Assembly (NCBI GenBank): GCA_014728225.1
Contig: WJLX01000124.1
Span: forward strand, 1 to 50,180
Direction: 5' to 3'
DNA: 50,180 bases
Source of the DNA: Candidatus Coatesbacteria bacterium
GTDB lineage: Bacteria > RBG-13-66-14
The notes under the pieces are model-generated. The model was not told the DNA's origin. It ran no database searches and saw nothing but the letters and a program-made list of their open reading frames with translations. Below, one piece after another: positions 1 through 10,499 of the stretch; position 1 is the first letter of the stretch; each line of letters begins with the position of its first letter. Position numbers and translations under genes: made by a program.

Positions 1-330
1 GCCATCGTAATACGGCTTATTGTTACGACAAGCGAATCCGCCGGCGCCACGCCGCCGCTCGCCGGGCCGAGCTCGACCCGACCAGCTACACCGATAAGCC
101 GACGGCCGGCGGGCCCATAAGAAACTGTCACTCAACGGCTTACACCACAGGCGCATCAGCCACCAACAGGATTTCGCTGATGGACAGACGCATAACAACG
201 GCCTCGAGAACTTCCGGGGCTTCGCCTAACGCCGCCTAAAAGCCTGCCATGGAGGATTCAAGCGTAACTACAGACTCTTGATCACTGGAAGGTCGTTCAG
301 CTTCAACCATCGAGACGCCGATAACGCGCT
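1..330 (+). pseudogene. Decayed IS1595-type transposase fragment (3' end)
   Basis: Conceptual translation across frame breaks resembles the end of an IS1595/ISXO2-type DDE transposase. A stretch with HHR..SH, then DG.THNNGLENF, resembles the family's HTNG(I/L)ENFWS motif. After a frame break comes GGFKRNY and then SFSFNHRDADN, like the family's FRFNNR tail. The frame is broken by stops (for example TAA right after the GLENFRGFA stretch) and the upstream part lies outside the window, so this is a dead remnant. The assignment rests on motif recall only. No terminal repeats or target duplication could be defined. Confidence 0.5.
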
Positions 331-445
331 ACACATTCTCAGGAGTGGACTGCGCGCTTGTTGATAATTTGGTGATAATCCCTTGACATTTTATTGTGGC
401 GGGGCTTGAGGGGAGACAGGGTTGTCAAACCGACCCCAACGACCC

Positions 446-541
446 GGGGCTGTTCGCTCCACCGCCGGGCGCCGTTAATCTCATCGGGGAGCGGCTGCTA
501 CTGTTACCGTTCAACCCCAACCATTTAGAACTGCTCGTCGA
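446..541. repeat. Dispersed degenerate repeat, copy A
   Basis: About 95 bases here clearly resemble 19667-19763. The block GGGGCTGTTCGCTCC followed by CGCCGGGCG is nearly identical and the rest is diverged. Upstream of both copies is a related TGATAAT-type stretch (about 363 and 19231), so both may derive from one decayed mobile element. On the minus strand a 27-codon open frame (525-608, starting MQIAKKVEEYTG) has a GGAGGAG ribosome-binding-like site but no recognisable product. The rest of 331-708 holds no gene I can see. Confidence 0.5.
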
Positions 542-708
542 CCACCGCTAACAGCAATCGCTCAAAGCCGCTGCCGGTGTATTCCTCCACCTTCTTAGCG
601 ATTTGCATCAAAGGTGTCTCCTCCCGGCGGAATGGCTAGGTAGCGTAGGGGAGGCCCTGCTTGTTAAAACAACTCGACGACCGGCCGACGCCGGAGCCGC
701 GTTTTTGC

Positions 709-714
709 TATAAT
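709..714 (+). promoter_or_regulatory. -10 box for the isomerase gene, near-leaderless
   Basis: A perfect TATAAT sits 8 bases before the ATG at 723, so transcription would start within a base or two of the start codon and the mRNA would be leaderless. No convincing -35 box is seen at 17 bp spacing, and no Shine-Dalgarno site precedes the ATG. Confidence 0.55.
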
Positions 715-722
715 CCGCCCGT

Positions 723-1706
723 ATGGGAACCTACTCCGCCAGTCAGATGTGGAACTGGGCCCGCGAACTGCCGGAGCAGTTGGCCGCCGAGCCCCTGGGT
801 CTGGAAGACCGCACCGCGCCCGACCGGGCGCCACGGCGGATCCTGGTCTGTGGCATGGGCGGCAGCGGCGTCTCGGCCCAATTCCTGGCCGCTCTGGGTC
901 CCTTCATCCCCTGGCGCTGGGCCGGGGCTCCCGACTGGCTGGGGCCCGAGGACGCCCTGCTCGCCGTCTCCCACTCCGGCGGGACCTGGGAGACCCTGCG
1001 CACCGTCCGCGACGCCCTCGACCGCCACAGCGCCGTCTACGGCGTCACCGGCGGCGGCGAGCTGGCCCGGTTGCTCGACGAACACGGTGCCACCCGCCTG
1101 AGCGTTCCCGACGGCATGCCCCCGCGGGCGGCCTTCGGCCACCTGCTGGGCGCCTGCCTGCGGCTGGGGGAACGCCTGCTCGGTACGGCGCTCTGGCGCT
1201 CCGACGCCGTCGTGGATGAACTGCGGGCGAGCCGCGACGGTCTGGCCGACGACGACTACACCTGGTTGGGCGAACTGGCCCGAGCCCTGGCCGGGCGCCA
1301 GCTCGTCGTCTACGGCACCTGCCCCCTGAGCGCCGCCGCCGCCCTGCGCTGGAAGCAGCAGCTCAACGAGAACGCCAAGCAGTTCTGCTGGTGTAACGCC
1401 CTGCCCGAGGCCGCCCACAACGAGGTCGAGGCCGCCGGGCCCGGCGACCCGCCCCGGCGGATCGTGCTGACCCTGGGCGATGAAGCGCCGCCCCTGGATA
1501 CCATCCTCGACGACTACGGCGACAGCGTCGTCCTGACGGCTCCCGCCGGACCCGCCGTCTTCCGCGCCCTGCACCTGGTCCTCCTGGGAGACCTGCTCAG
1601 CCTGCTGATCGCCCGGGAACGCGCCGTCGATCCCGGCGGCATCCCGCGTATCGCCGCCTTCAAGCAAACCGGCTGGGCCCGCCGCTTCTACGGGGGAGAT
1701 AACTAG
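723..1706 (+). CDS. Bifunctional phosphoglucose/phosphomannose isomerase-like protein (SIS domains)
   Basis: The 327-residue protein matches the archaeal/bacterial bifunctional PGI/PMI family, cytoplasmic enzymes that interconvert fructose-6-P with glucose-6-P and mannose-6-P. The first SIS domain has GMGGSGVS (44-51) and the sugar-phosphate-binding SHSGGTWET (83-91). The C-terminal half has NENAKQ (215-220) and PEAAHNE (228-234), where the family keeps catalytic Glu and His residues. The length is normal. It starts at the ATG directly after a TATAAT box and its TAG overlaps the next gene's GTG by one base, so the two are probably co-transcribed. Substrate preference cannot be read from sequence. 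Confidence 0.85.
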   Translation: MGTYSASQMWNWARELPEQLAAEPLGLEDRTAPDRAPRRILVCGMGGSGVSAQFLAALGPFIPWRWAGAPDWLGPEDALLAVSHSGGTWETLRTVRDALDRHSAVYGVTGGGELARLLDEHGATRLSVPDGMPPRAAFGHLLGACLRLGERLLGTALWRSDAVVDELRASRDGLADDDYTWLGELARALAGRQLVVYGTCPLSAAAALRWKQQLNENAKQFCWCNALPEAAHNEVEAAGPGDPPRRIVLTLGDEAPPLDTILDDYGDSVVLTAPAGPAVFRALHLVLLGDLLSLLIARERAVDPGGIPRIAAFKQTGWARRFYGGDN

Positions 1707-2344
1707 TGCGACGTCTACTCGCCCTCACCCTGCTCCTCGTTCTCGCCGCCGGCGGCGCAGCCGAGGACGAGATGCTGCCCGGTACCCTCGGGACCATCGT
1801 CGTCCCCGAGGACGAAGCCCACGGCGGCTCCGGCGCCTCCGGTCCGGTAACCGAGGGCGTCTTCTTCGGCGGCCGCTTCGGCGGCTTCCTGCCCTTCAGC
1901 CAGAACAACTACCTCGGCTTCGACTCCCTGGCCTGGCGCTTCGAGGCCCTGATCAACCTCGAGGCCGGCGACTGGAAGGCCGTCGGCAGCGTCGGCCTCT
2001 ACGCCGCCACCGTCGAGGACCCCCCCGATTATGTCGATGAACCCTCCTTCTGGGCTCTACCCGTCGGCCTCGGCGTCTACTACCAGTTCGGTGAGCGCTT
2101 CAGCCCCTACGCCGGCGGCGGTGTCGGTTTTACCGTCTTCCACGTCTCCGGACGTGAGCACGTCGAGGACGGCTTCCAGCGCGAGTTCACCGAGCTCCTC
2201 TTCACCCCGCACCTGGCCGCCGGTCTGGACCTCTTCCGCGACGAGAACTTCCGCGTCAACGTCGAGGCCCGACTCGAACTCGCCTGGAGCGAAGAGCAGA
2301 ACCAGATCGGCGGCTTCAGCTTTCTGGCCGGCCTGGCCTTCTGA
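1706..2344 (+). CDS. Outer-membrane beta-barrel protein (hypothetical)
   Basis: A 212-residue protein starting at GTG, which overlaps the preceding stop codon. A hydrophobic signal peptide (RRLLALTLLLVLAAGGAA) is followed by a short acidic linker. The rest alternates aromatic, glycine and charged residues (FFGGRFGGFLPF, GLGVYYQFGE, FSPYAGGGVGF) and ends in phenylalanine, the usual barrel-assembly signal. The size suits an eight-stranded OmpA/OmpX-like barrel. No specific function is recognisable. Its link to the isomerase upstream is only transcriptional. Confidence 0.75.
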   Translation: MRRLLALTLLLVLAAGGAAEDEMLPGTLGTIVVPEDEAHGGSGASGPVTEGVFFGGRFGGFLPFSQNNYLGFDSLAWRFEALINLEAGDWKAVGSVGLYAATVEDPPDYVDEPSFWALPVGLGVYYQFGERFSPYAGGGVGFTVFHVSGREHVEDGFQREFTELLFTPHLAAGLDLFRDENFRVNVEARLELAWSEEQNQIGGFSFLAGLAF

Positions 2345-2364
2345 AAAGCAAAACCACACTTGTT

Positions 2365-2389
2365 ACGGGGTGGCCGACGGCCGCCCCGT
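2365..2389 (+). terminator. Hairpin after the barrel gene
   Basis: An 11-bp GC-rich stem (ACGGGGTGGCC with GGCCGCCCCGT, one G-U) with a 3-base loop starts 20 bases after the stop codon. There is no good T-run, so terminator activity is uncertain. Confidence 0.45.
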
Positions 2390-2488
2390 TGCTCAAAGGA
2401 ACAGGCTTCCCCGCAAGAACCGCGCTTTGACGACACGCCGCCGGCGGCGAGCGACGTGTCAACGAACGAGCCGCCTGCAACAACACCC

Positions 2489-2692
2489 GCTCCGCGACCC
2501 CTGAAAAACTACCGGCCGCTAACCGTCGTAAACGCTCAACCCCGCGGCGCCGGAACTGGCACGGTTTTTGCGGAGGCGCAACCGTGCCGTCGCTCGCTGC
2601 GGCGCCGAGATGCAAAAACCGTGCCAGTTCCGGCGCGCCGACGGGCAGTTGCGTTGAATCGGCCACCGGTAGTTTTTCAGGGGTCGCGGAGC
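2489..2692. repeat. Long nested palindromic element, copy L1
   Basis: Perfect 27-bp outer arms (2489-2515 and 2666-2692) enclose perfect 25-bp inner arms (2547-2571 and 2612-2636) carrying GGCACGGTTTTTGC. The centre is asymmetric: GGAGGC follows the left inner arm and GCCGAGAT precedes the right one, which defines the + orientation. It ends 25 bases before mnmG. No open frame inside looks real. Confidence 0.9.
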
Positions 2693-2717
2693 GGGCCGGA
2701 GGTCTAGGAGAAACGAG

Positions 2718-4628
2718 ATGACGGAACGTGCCGACATCGTCGTCGTCGGCGCCGGACACGCGGGCCTCGAGGCCGCCGTGGCCGCCGCCCGGCTGGGCGT
2801 CCGGGTGGTGTTGCTCAACACCGACCTTGAGGACGTCGCCGGGATGCCCTGCAACCCCAGCGTCGGCGGGGTGGGCAAGGGTCATCTGGTGCGCGAGATC
2901 GACGCCCTCGGCGGGGTGATGGGCCGCCTGGCCGACGCGGCCTCGATCGGCACCCGGACGCTCAACACCAGCAAGGGCGCCGCCGTCCAGGCCCCGCGGG
3001 CCCAATGCGACCGCCGCAGTTACCGGACCGCGGCCCGGGAGCTGCTGTTCTCTACCGACAACCTGCGGCTCCTGCAGGGCCATGCGGCGCAGTTGCTGGT
3101 GGAGGACGATCATGTCGTCGGCTTGCGGACGGACATGGGCGTAGAGCTGAGCTGCCGAGCAGTCGTGCTGGCCACGGGAACCTTCCTCGGCGGAGAGATC
3201 TTCGTCGGCCTGAACAGCTTCGCCGGTGGTCGGGACAACGCCCGGGCCGCGACGGCCCTGAGGCGCAGCCTGCTGGAGTGCGGGGTGGAGCTGGTGCGGC
3301 TCAAGACGGGCACCTCGCCGCGTCTGGACGCCGCCACGGTCGACACGGGTGCGCTGGTCCGCCAGGATCCCGAGGAGCCGCCGCCGCGGTTCAGCTTCAG
3401 CGGACCGCCGCCGCCGGGTCCCTTCCTGCCCTGCTACCTGACGGCGACCACCCCGGCGGTCCACGAGGCCATTCGTCGGGGACTGGAGCAGAGCCCGCTC
3501 TACACGGGGTTGATCGAGGGCGTCGGCCCGCGCTACTGCCCCTCGATCGAGGACAAGGTCGTCCGTTTCCCGGAGCGCGAGGTTCACCAGTTGTTCCTGG
3601 AGCCGACGGGGCTGGACGGCGACGAGTATTACGTCTCGGGGTTGGCCACCAGTCTGGCCTATCCAACGCAGTTGGCGATGCTGGCGGCGATCCCCGGACT
3701 GGAGCGCGCCGTGGTCACCCGGCCGGGCTACGCCGTGGTCTACGACTGCCTGGCGCCGCATCAGCTCTCGGCCACGCTGGCGGTGGAGGGGATCGCGGGC
3801 CTGTTCGCCTGCGGCCAGCTCTGCGGCAGCTCGGGTTACGAGGAGGCGGCGGCCCAGGGGTTGTTGGTCGGGATCAATGCGGCGCTGTACGTCGAGGGAC
3901 GCGGGCGGGAGTTCACCCTGCGACGCGACCAGGCCTACATCGGTGTGTTGATCGACGACCTGATCCAGCGCTGGGGCGCGGAGCCCTACCGGGTGTTCAC
4001 CGCCCGGGCCGAGCACCGGCTGGCCCTGCGCGCCGACAACGCCGACGGCCGGCTGACCGCCCTGGGCGCCGAGCTGGGTCTGATCGGTGAGGACCGGGCC
4101 CGTCGGAGCGAACGCAAGTATCGCTGGCGTGATCTGCTGGTCGCATGGGCCGACGGCCGCCGCCTCGACGCCGCCGATTGCCGTCGCCTGGGTCGGCCCG
4201 AACTGGCGGGACTGCGCGCCGCCCAGTTGGTGCCGCGCCGGGACGTCGATGCCCTCGAACTCCTGACGGTCCTGGCGGGCGGCGACGACGGGCTGCCCGC
4301 GGAGCTGCGTTCGTCGCTGACACCGTCGGGCCCGGCCCGCGAAAGCCTGCGGGTGGCCGTCAACGATCTGCGCTACGCCGGCTACCTGCGTCGCCACGCC
4401 GAGGCCGCCCGCCGCGAGGAGCGTCTGGCCGCCACCCGCCTGCCCGCCGACATCGACTACGACGAGGTCCTCGGCCTGCGCACCGAGGCGGCGCAAAAGC
4501 TGTCCCGCCAGCGACCCCGCACCCTGGGTCAGGCCCGCCGGGTGCCCGGGGTCAATCCCGCCGACATCACGCCGCTGCTGAGCTACCTCCGGCGTCGGCG
4601 ACGCCTGCAACCCGCCGAGGAGGACTGA
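2718..4628 (+). CDS. mnmG: tRNA uridine-34 carboxymethylaminomethyl synthesis enzyme MnmG (GidA)
   Basis: A 636-residue FAD protein that works with MnmE to install the 5-carboxymethylaminomethyl group on wobble uridine of tRNAs. The N-terminal Rossmann motif VVVGAGHAGLEAA is followed by the family signature PCNPSVGGVGKGHLVREIDALGG-like block (split here by the length rule: PCNPSVGG, then VGKGHLVREID). The C-terminal helical part contains DYDEVLGL and the LSRQRPRTLGQA region that contacts MnmE and tRNA. The length is typical. The ATG is preceded by a purine-rich TAGGAGAAACGAG. A palindromic element lies just upstream, and a DUF92 gene follows 5 bases downstream. Confidence 0.97.
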   Translation: MTERADIVVVGAGHAGLEAAVAAARLGVRVVLLNTDLEDVAGMPCNPSVGGVGKGHLVREIDALGGVMGRLADAASIGTRTLNTSKGAAVQAPRAQCDRRSYRTAARELLFSTDNLRLLQGHAAQLLVEDDHVVGLRTDMGVELSCRAVVLATGTFLGGEIFVGLNSFAGGRDNARAATALRRSLLECGVELVRLKTGTSPRLDAATVDTGALVRQDPEEPPPRFSFSGPPPPGPFLPCYLTATTPAVHEAIRRGLEQSPLYTGLIEGVGPRYCPSIEDKVVRFPEREVHQLFLEPTGLDGDEYYVSGLATSLAYPTQLAMLAAIPGLERAVVTRPGYAVVYDCLAPHQLSATLAVEGIAGLFACGQLCGSSGYEEAAAQGLLVGINAALYVEGRGREFTLRRDQAYIGVLIDDLIQRWGAEPYRVFTARAEHRLALRADNADGRLTALGAELGLIGEDRARRSERKYRWRDLLVAWADGRRLDAADCRRLGRPELAGLRAAQLVPRRDVDALELLTVLAGGDDGLPAELRSSLTPSGPARESLRVAVNDLRYAGYLRRHAEAARREERLAATRLPADIDYDEVLGLRTEAAQKLSRQRPRTLGQARRVPGVNPADITPLLSYLRRRRRLQPAEED

Positions 4629-4633
4629 CGACC

Positions 4634-5368
4634 GTGTGGCAGACGATCCTCGACAACTTGCTGCTGTCCCTCTGGCTGCATCTGCCCTTCGCCCTGCTGG
4701 CCGGTCTGCTCGGGGTGGTTTCCGTCTCCGGGATGTTGGGCGGCCTGCTGCTCGGCGAGCTGGTCTTCGCCGGGCTGGGCTGGCGGGGCTGGCTGATCCT
4801 GGTCGGTTTCTTCGTCTTGGGAACCCTGGCGACGAAACTGGGGTACAAGGAGAAGGAGAAGCGCGGTCTGGCTCAGGAGGGCGGCGGTCGCCGCGGGGCC
4901 AAGCACGCCCTGGCCAACACCGCCTGCGCGACGCTGCTGGCCGTGGCCAGCCCCTTCATCGGCGCCGCTTGGCCCGCCCTGGCCCTCCCCCTCGTATTGG
5001 CCTTCGTCGGCGCTTTCGCCACCGCCGTCTTCGACACCGGCTCCAGTGAGCTGGGCCAGCTTTACGGCCGCAAACCCGTCTTGATCACCACCTTCCGCCG
5101 GGTCGAGCCGGGGACCGCCGGGGCGGTCAGTTGGCAGGGCACCCTCGGCGGTCTGGGGCTGGCCGCGCTGATGGGGCTGCTGGCGGCGGGCGTCGGGTTG
5201 ATCCCCTGGAGCCTGGTCTGGATTCCCCCCCTGGCCGGCCTCGTCGGCAGCAGCTTCGAAAGCTATCTGGGCGCCTGGCTGCCCGAGGGTAAGCTGTCCA
5301 ACGAGTTGGAGAACTCTCTCAACACCGTCGTCGGCGCCTTGGTCGCCTTCGGTCTGGCTTGGCTCTAG
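4634..5368 (+). CDS. DUF92 family integral membrane protein
   Basis: A 244-residue polytopic membrane protein from GTG at 4634, five bases after mnmG. An open frame extends further upstream, but that part lies inside mnmG and is not hydrophobic. The diagnostic block DTGSSELGQLYGRKP then LITTFRRVEPGT and GAVSWQGTLGG matches the DUF92 / TIGR00297 family, which includes plant VTE6 phytyl-phosphate kinase. Several hydrophobic helices are visible. The bacterial role is not established; a CTP-dependent prenyl-phosphate kinase is possible by homology. It is probably co-transcribed with mnmG. Confidence 0.85.
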   Translation: MWQTILDNLLLSLWLHLPFALLAGLLGVVSVSGMLGGLLLGELVFAGLGWRGWLILVGFFVLGTLATKLGYKEKEKRGLAQEGGGRRGAKHALANTACATLLAVASPFIGAAWPALALPLVLAFVGAFATAVFDTGSSELGQLYGRKPVLITTFRRVEPGTAGAVSWQGTLGGLGLAALMGLLAAGVGLIPWSLVWIPPLAGLVGSSFESYLGAWLPEGKLSNELENSLNTVVGALVAFGLAWL

Positions 5369-5373
5369 GCCGG

Positions 5374-5402
5374 TTGCCCGACCGGCGGCCTTGGGCTATA
5401 AT
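5374..5402 (+). promoter_or_regulatory. Promoter of the SPOR lipoprotein operon
   Basis: TTGCCC (5374-5379), a 17-bp spacer and TATAAT (5397-5402). The predicted start near 5409 gives a leader of about 120 bases before the ATG at 5529. Confidence 0.75.
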
Positions 5403-5528
5403 CCAGTGGTAGCAAACGTGGGTGACGCCCTGACACCGAACGTCCCCGATCCTGCGGTGCCGGCGACCGCCATTTGAGCTCCCGAAAACCATGAACCCCG
5501 CGCCTCACTTCCCCTGGGGAGGATGGTC

Positions 5529-5978
5529 ATGCGCAAAGCAACTATCTTGCTCGTCTGCTTGCTCCTCACCGCCTTCATCGCCGGCTGCAAGCACGACGAC
5601 GACGGCGACGACGAGGTCATCGAGGACACCGTCATCGAGGGTGAGATCATCACCGACGCCGACACCGTCGAGGAGGGGGATCTGGTCACCTTCACCGTGC
5701 CCGATGAAACCGATCCCGAGACCCACCAGTTGACCGAAACCGCCGACGGCTTCCGCGTCCAATTGGTGGCCTCGACCAACGAGAGCGCCGCCCGCGAGCT
5801 GGCCGCCGAGGCCGAGCGCGTGCTCGGTGAGCCCGCCTACGTGGAGTACCTCGATGGTTACTGGAAGGTCCGGGTGGGCAACTGCTCCAACCGCTCCGCC
5901 GCCGAGACCCTCCGCAACAAGGCCCGCAGCTCGGGCTACGCCGACGCCTGGATCGCCGCCACCCAGATCGAGCAGTAG
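5529..5978 (+). CDS. SPOR-domain lipoprotein
   Basis: A 149-residue lipoprotein. The signal peptide ends in a lipobox with Cys20 (AFIAGC). An Asp/Glu-rich linker (DDDGDDEVIEDT) follows, and then about 75 residues resembling a SPOR domain (GFRVQLVAST, then YWKVRVGNC and the AETLRNKARSSGY helix), a fold that binds denuded peptidoglycan. The ATG at 5529 is preferred over the in-frame ATG at 5523 because GGGAGG lies at better spacing. It heads a three-gene operon with the sugar-nucleotide enzyme that follows. A role in envelope or division is inference. Confidence 0.8.
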   Translation: MRKATILLVCLLLTAFIAGCKHDDDGDDEVIEDTVIEGEIITDADTVEEGDLVTFTVPDETDPETHQLTETADGFRVQLVASTNESAARELAAEAERVLGEPAYVEYLDGYWKVRVGNCSNRSAAETLRNKARSSGYADAWIAATQIEQ

Positions 5979-5980
5979 GC

Positions 5981-7210
5981 ATGCTCGTCGTCGTCTTCGA
6001 GGACCAGCGTCAGCGCACCCTGGCACCGCTGACCAGCCTGCGCCCCCTGTGGCGCCTGAAGCTGGGCTACGGTGAGCTGGCCGACCGCTTCGACGCATCT
6101 TTCCCGGGCGCCCGCTGGTGGCCGCGCAGCGAGCTGCGCCCGCTCTGCCGCCGTCCGCTGTTCCAGCCCGGCGTCGTCACCGACGAGACCGTCTTCGTCA
6201 ACGCCGCCGCCGCCGATCCCTACGCCGTCGCCGCGCGGGCGGCCGCCGAAGACGAGGCCGCCGGTGAATTCATCGAGGACGACGAGGGCCTGCGGCTGGT
6301 ATGGTTCCGCACCCCGGCCGGCGTTTCACCCACCCCCGGGGGGCTCGAACCCCACCAGCGGGGCTACGCCGCGGCCCTGGCCGCCGAACTGCTGCCCCTG
6401 GCGCTCAACCCGGATACACGTACGTTGTTGCGCCATCCCTGGGAGCTGGTCAACGCCAACGCCGACGAGCTGATGGGCGGGTTCCAGAACCACACCCACG
6501 GACGCTCCGGTGTTCAGGCGGGACGGATCATCGGCGATTTCCGCGCCGTGTTCATCGAGAAAGGCGCCGACGTTGAGCCCGACGTGATCTTCGATACCAC
6601 GGACGGCCCCGTCGTCGTCGCCGCCGGAGCCCGCCTCAAGGCCCCCGCCCGCCTGGAAGGCCCCTGCTTCATCGGCCCCGAGACCCTCGTCGACAACGCC
6701 GTTATCCGCCCGGGCACCAGTATCGGTTACAACTGCCGCATTTCCGGCGAGCTCGAAGCCTGCCTGCTCTCCGATCACGTCAATAAGCACCACTACGGCT
6801 TCCTCGGTCACGCCTATCTGGGCGAGTGGGTCAACCTGGGCGCCGGAACGACCAACTCCGACCTCAAGAACAACTACAAATCGGTCCGCGTCCATACACC
6901 GACGGGGCGCGTCGACAGCGGCGCGCTCAAGCTCGGCTGTTTCATCGGCGATCACACCAAGACCGGCATCGGCACTCTGATCGGCACGGGTACATCGATC
7001 GGTGCCTTTTGCAACATCTTCGATGTCGGCACCCTCTCCGGTTGGCTGCCGCCCTTCAGTTGGCTCAGCCGCCGGGGACGCAGCGTTTACCGCCTCGAAC
7101 AGGCCCTGGAGACCGCCGCCGTTGTCATGGCCCGGCGCAACGTCACCCTGGACGACGAGCTGCGCCGCTTGATTCAACTCCGCTTCGCCGAGAACGACGA
7201 TGAGGCTTAA
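5981..7210 (+). CDS. GlmU-like sugar nucleotidyltransferase / acyltransferase
   Basis: A 409-residue protein of the GlmU-like family TIGR03991. It opens with VVVFEDQRQRTLAPLTSLRP, the typical degenerate nucleotidyltransferase start of that family. The C-terminal half (from about residue 185) is a left-handed beta-helix of hexapeptide repeats with GAGTTNSDLKNNYKSVRV, a conserved signature of these acyltransferases. The family is thought to make UDP-activated amino sugars, but the substrate cannot be read here. The gene starts two bases after the SPOR lipoprotein and overlaps the next gene by 11 bases, so the three form an operon. Confidence 0.85.
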   Translation: MLVVVFEDQRQRTLAPLTSLRPLWRLKLGYGELADRFDASFPGARWWPRSELRPLCRRPLFQPGVVTDETVFVNAAAADPYAVAARAAAEDEAAGEFIEDDEGLRLVWFRTPAGVSPTPGGLEPHQRGYAAALAAELLPLALNPDTRTLLRHPWELVNANADELMGGFQNHTHGRSGVQAGRIIGDFRAVFIEKGADVEPDVIFDTTDGPVVVAAGARLKAPARLEGPCFIGPETLVDNAVIRPGTSIGYNCRISGELEACLLSDHVNKHHYGFLGHAYLGEWVNLGAGTTNSDLKNNYKSVRVHTPTGRVDSGALKLGCFIGDHTKTGIGTLIGTGTSIGAFCNIFDVGTLSGWLPPFSWLSRRGRSVYRLEQALETAAVVMARRNVTLDDELRRLIQLRFAENDDEA

Positions 7211-7805
7211 ACCGCTGCCCCTGCTCGTCCTCGCCTGCCTGACCGCCTGCGGTCCCGGACCGGAGCGCCCCGCCGGAACCGGTGCCCTGGGCTCCCATGA
7301 GCGCCTCGAGGAGGTCCGCTCGCGGGCCGCGGAGCTCCTGCCCGGCGCCCGGCTGTACCAAATCCTCGGCATGGCATCCGGCGGCGCCTTCGCCGACGGC
7401 TTGTGCTCCAGTTGGATCTACAGCTTCCACTCCCCCGAATCCAACAGCCTGCTGCGCGTCTATCTCGGTCGCGACGGCCTGATCCAGACCCCCTACGAGC
7501 CCGAATCCCTTCAGGTCGGCGAGACCCCTCCGCCCTGGAACGCTGACGCCTTCATCGACAGCGCCGCCGCCGCCGCCGTCATCAGCGGCCACAACGTCGA
7601 AGGCTTCATCGAAGACAACGAGATCTTCGGCGAACGCTATCTGCTATTCGGCCCAGCCAAAGCCGCCGAGCCGCGCTGGGAGATCACCCTGCTGGCCCGT
7701 GACGACGCCGGCTTCGCCAAGCTGGTCTTCACCGTCGACGCCCTCGACGGCGAGCTCCTCGACAAGACCAGCGCCCCCTTCGTCCTGGAAAAAGCAGAAC
7801 CGTAG
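7200..7805 (+). CDS. Hypothetical lipoprotein
   Basis: A 201-residue protein with a short signal peptide and lipobox ending at Cys17 (ACLTAC). The mature part has no domain I recognise. It contains an aromatic SSWIYSFHSPES segment and a C-terminal stretch ending TVDALDGELLDK, reminiscent of PepSY-like or other small secreted alpha/beta domains, which is not secure. Its start overlaps the end of the GlmU-like gene by 11 bases, so it is translationally coupled to the operon. A palindromic element follows the stop codon. Confidence 0.7.
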   Translation: MRLKPLPLLVLACLTACGPGPERPAGTGALGSHERLEEVRSRAAELLPGARLYQILGMASGGAFADGLCSSWIYSFHSPESNSLLRVYLGRDGLIQTPYEPESLQVGETPPPWNADAFIDSAAAAAVISGHNVEGFIEDNEIFGERYLLFGPAKAAEPRWEITLLARDDAGFAKLVFTVDALDGELLDKTSAPFVLEKAEP

Positions 7806-7812
7806 CGGGAAA

Positions 7813-7993
7813 GCGCCGACCAGCCGCCGCCCGGTCGACGCGAACGCCCAACGGCCCGCCCGCCGGAACCGGCACGGTTTTTGCGGAAGGCGCCACGGTT
7901 CCGCCGTTCGCGGCGGCGCCGAGATGCAAAAACCGTGCCGGTTCCGGCGTTCCAGGTCGGTGTGCGGCGAAGCCGAAGGCGGCAGGTCGGCGC
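7813..7993. repeat. Long nested palindromic element, copy L2
   Basis: Inner arms 7861-7884 and 7926-7949 are a perfect 24-bp inverted repeat of the GGCACGGTTTTTGC family, with AACCGG in place of the AACTGG of L1 and the matching change in the other arm. The outer arms (7813-7828 and 7978-7993) pair in 15 of 16 positions and have a different sequence from those of L1. The centre shows + orientation. Confidence 0.85.
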
Positions 7994-8031
7994 GGTGCGA
8001 CGCTCGAGCACGCTAAGCCAGGTGTCTGACT

Positions 8032-10498
<2,467 letters not shown>

Positions 10499-10499
<1 letters not shown>

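Noticed and set aside
2316-4610. Very long open frame antisense to mnmG (764 codons)
   Set aside because: It lies opposite a clear mnmG and has the low-complexity Gln/Gly/Ala/Arg composition of a GC-rich shadow frame.
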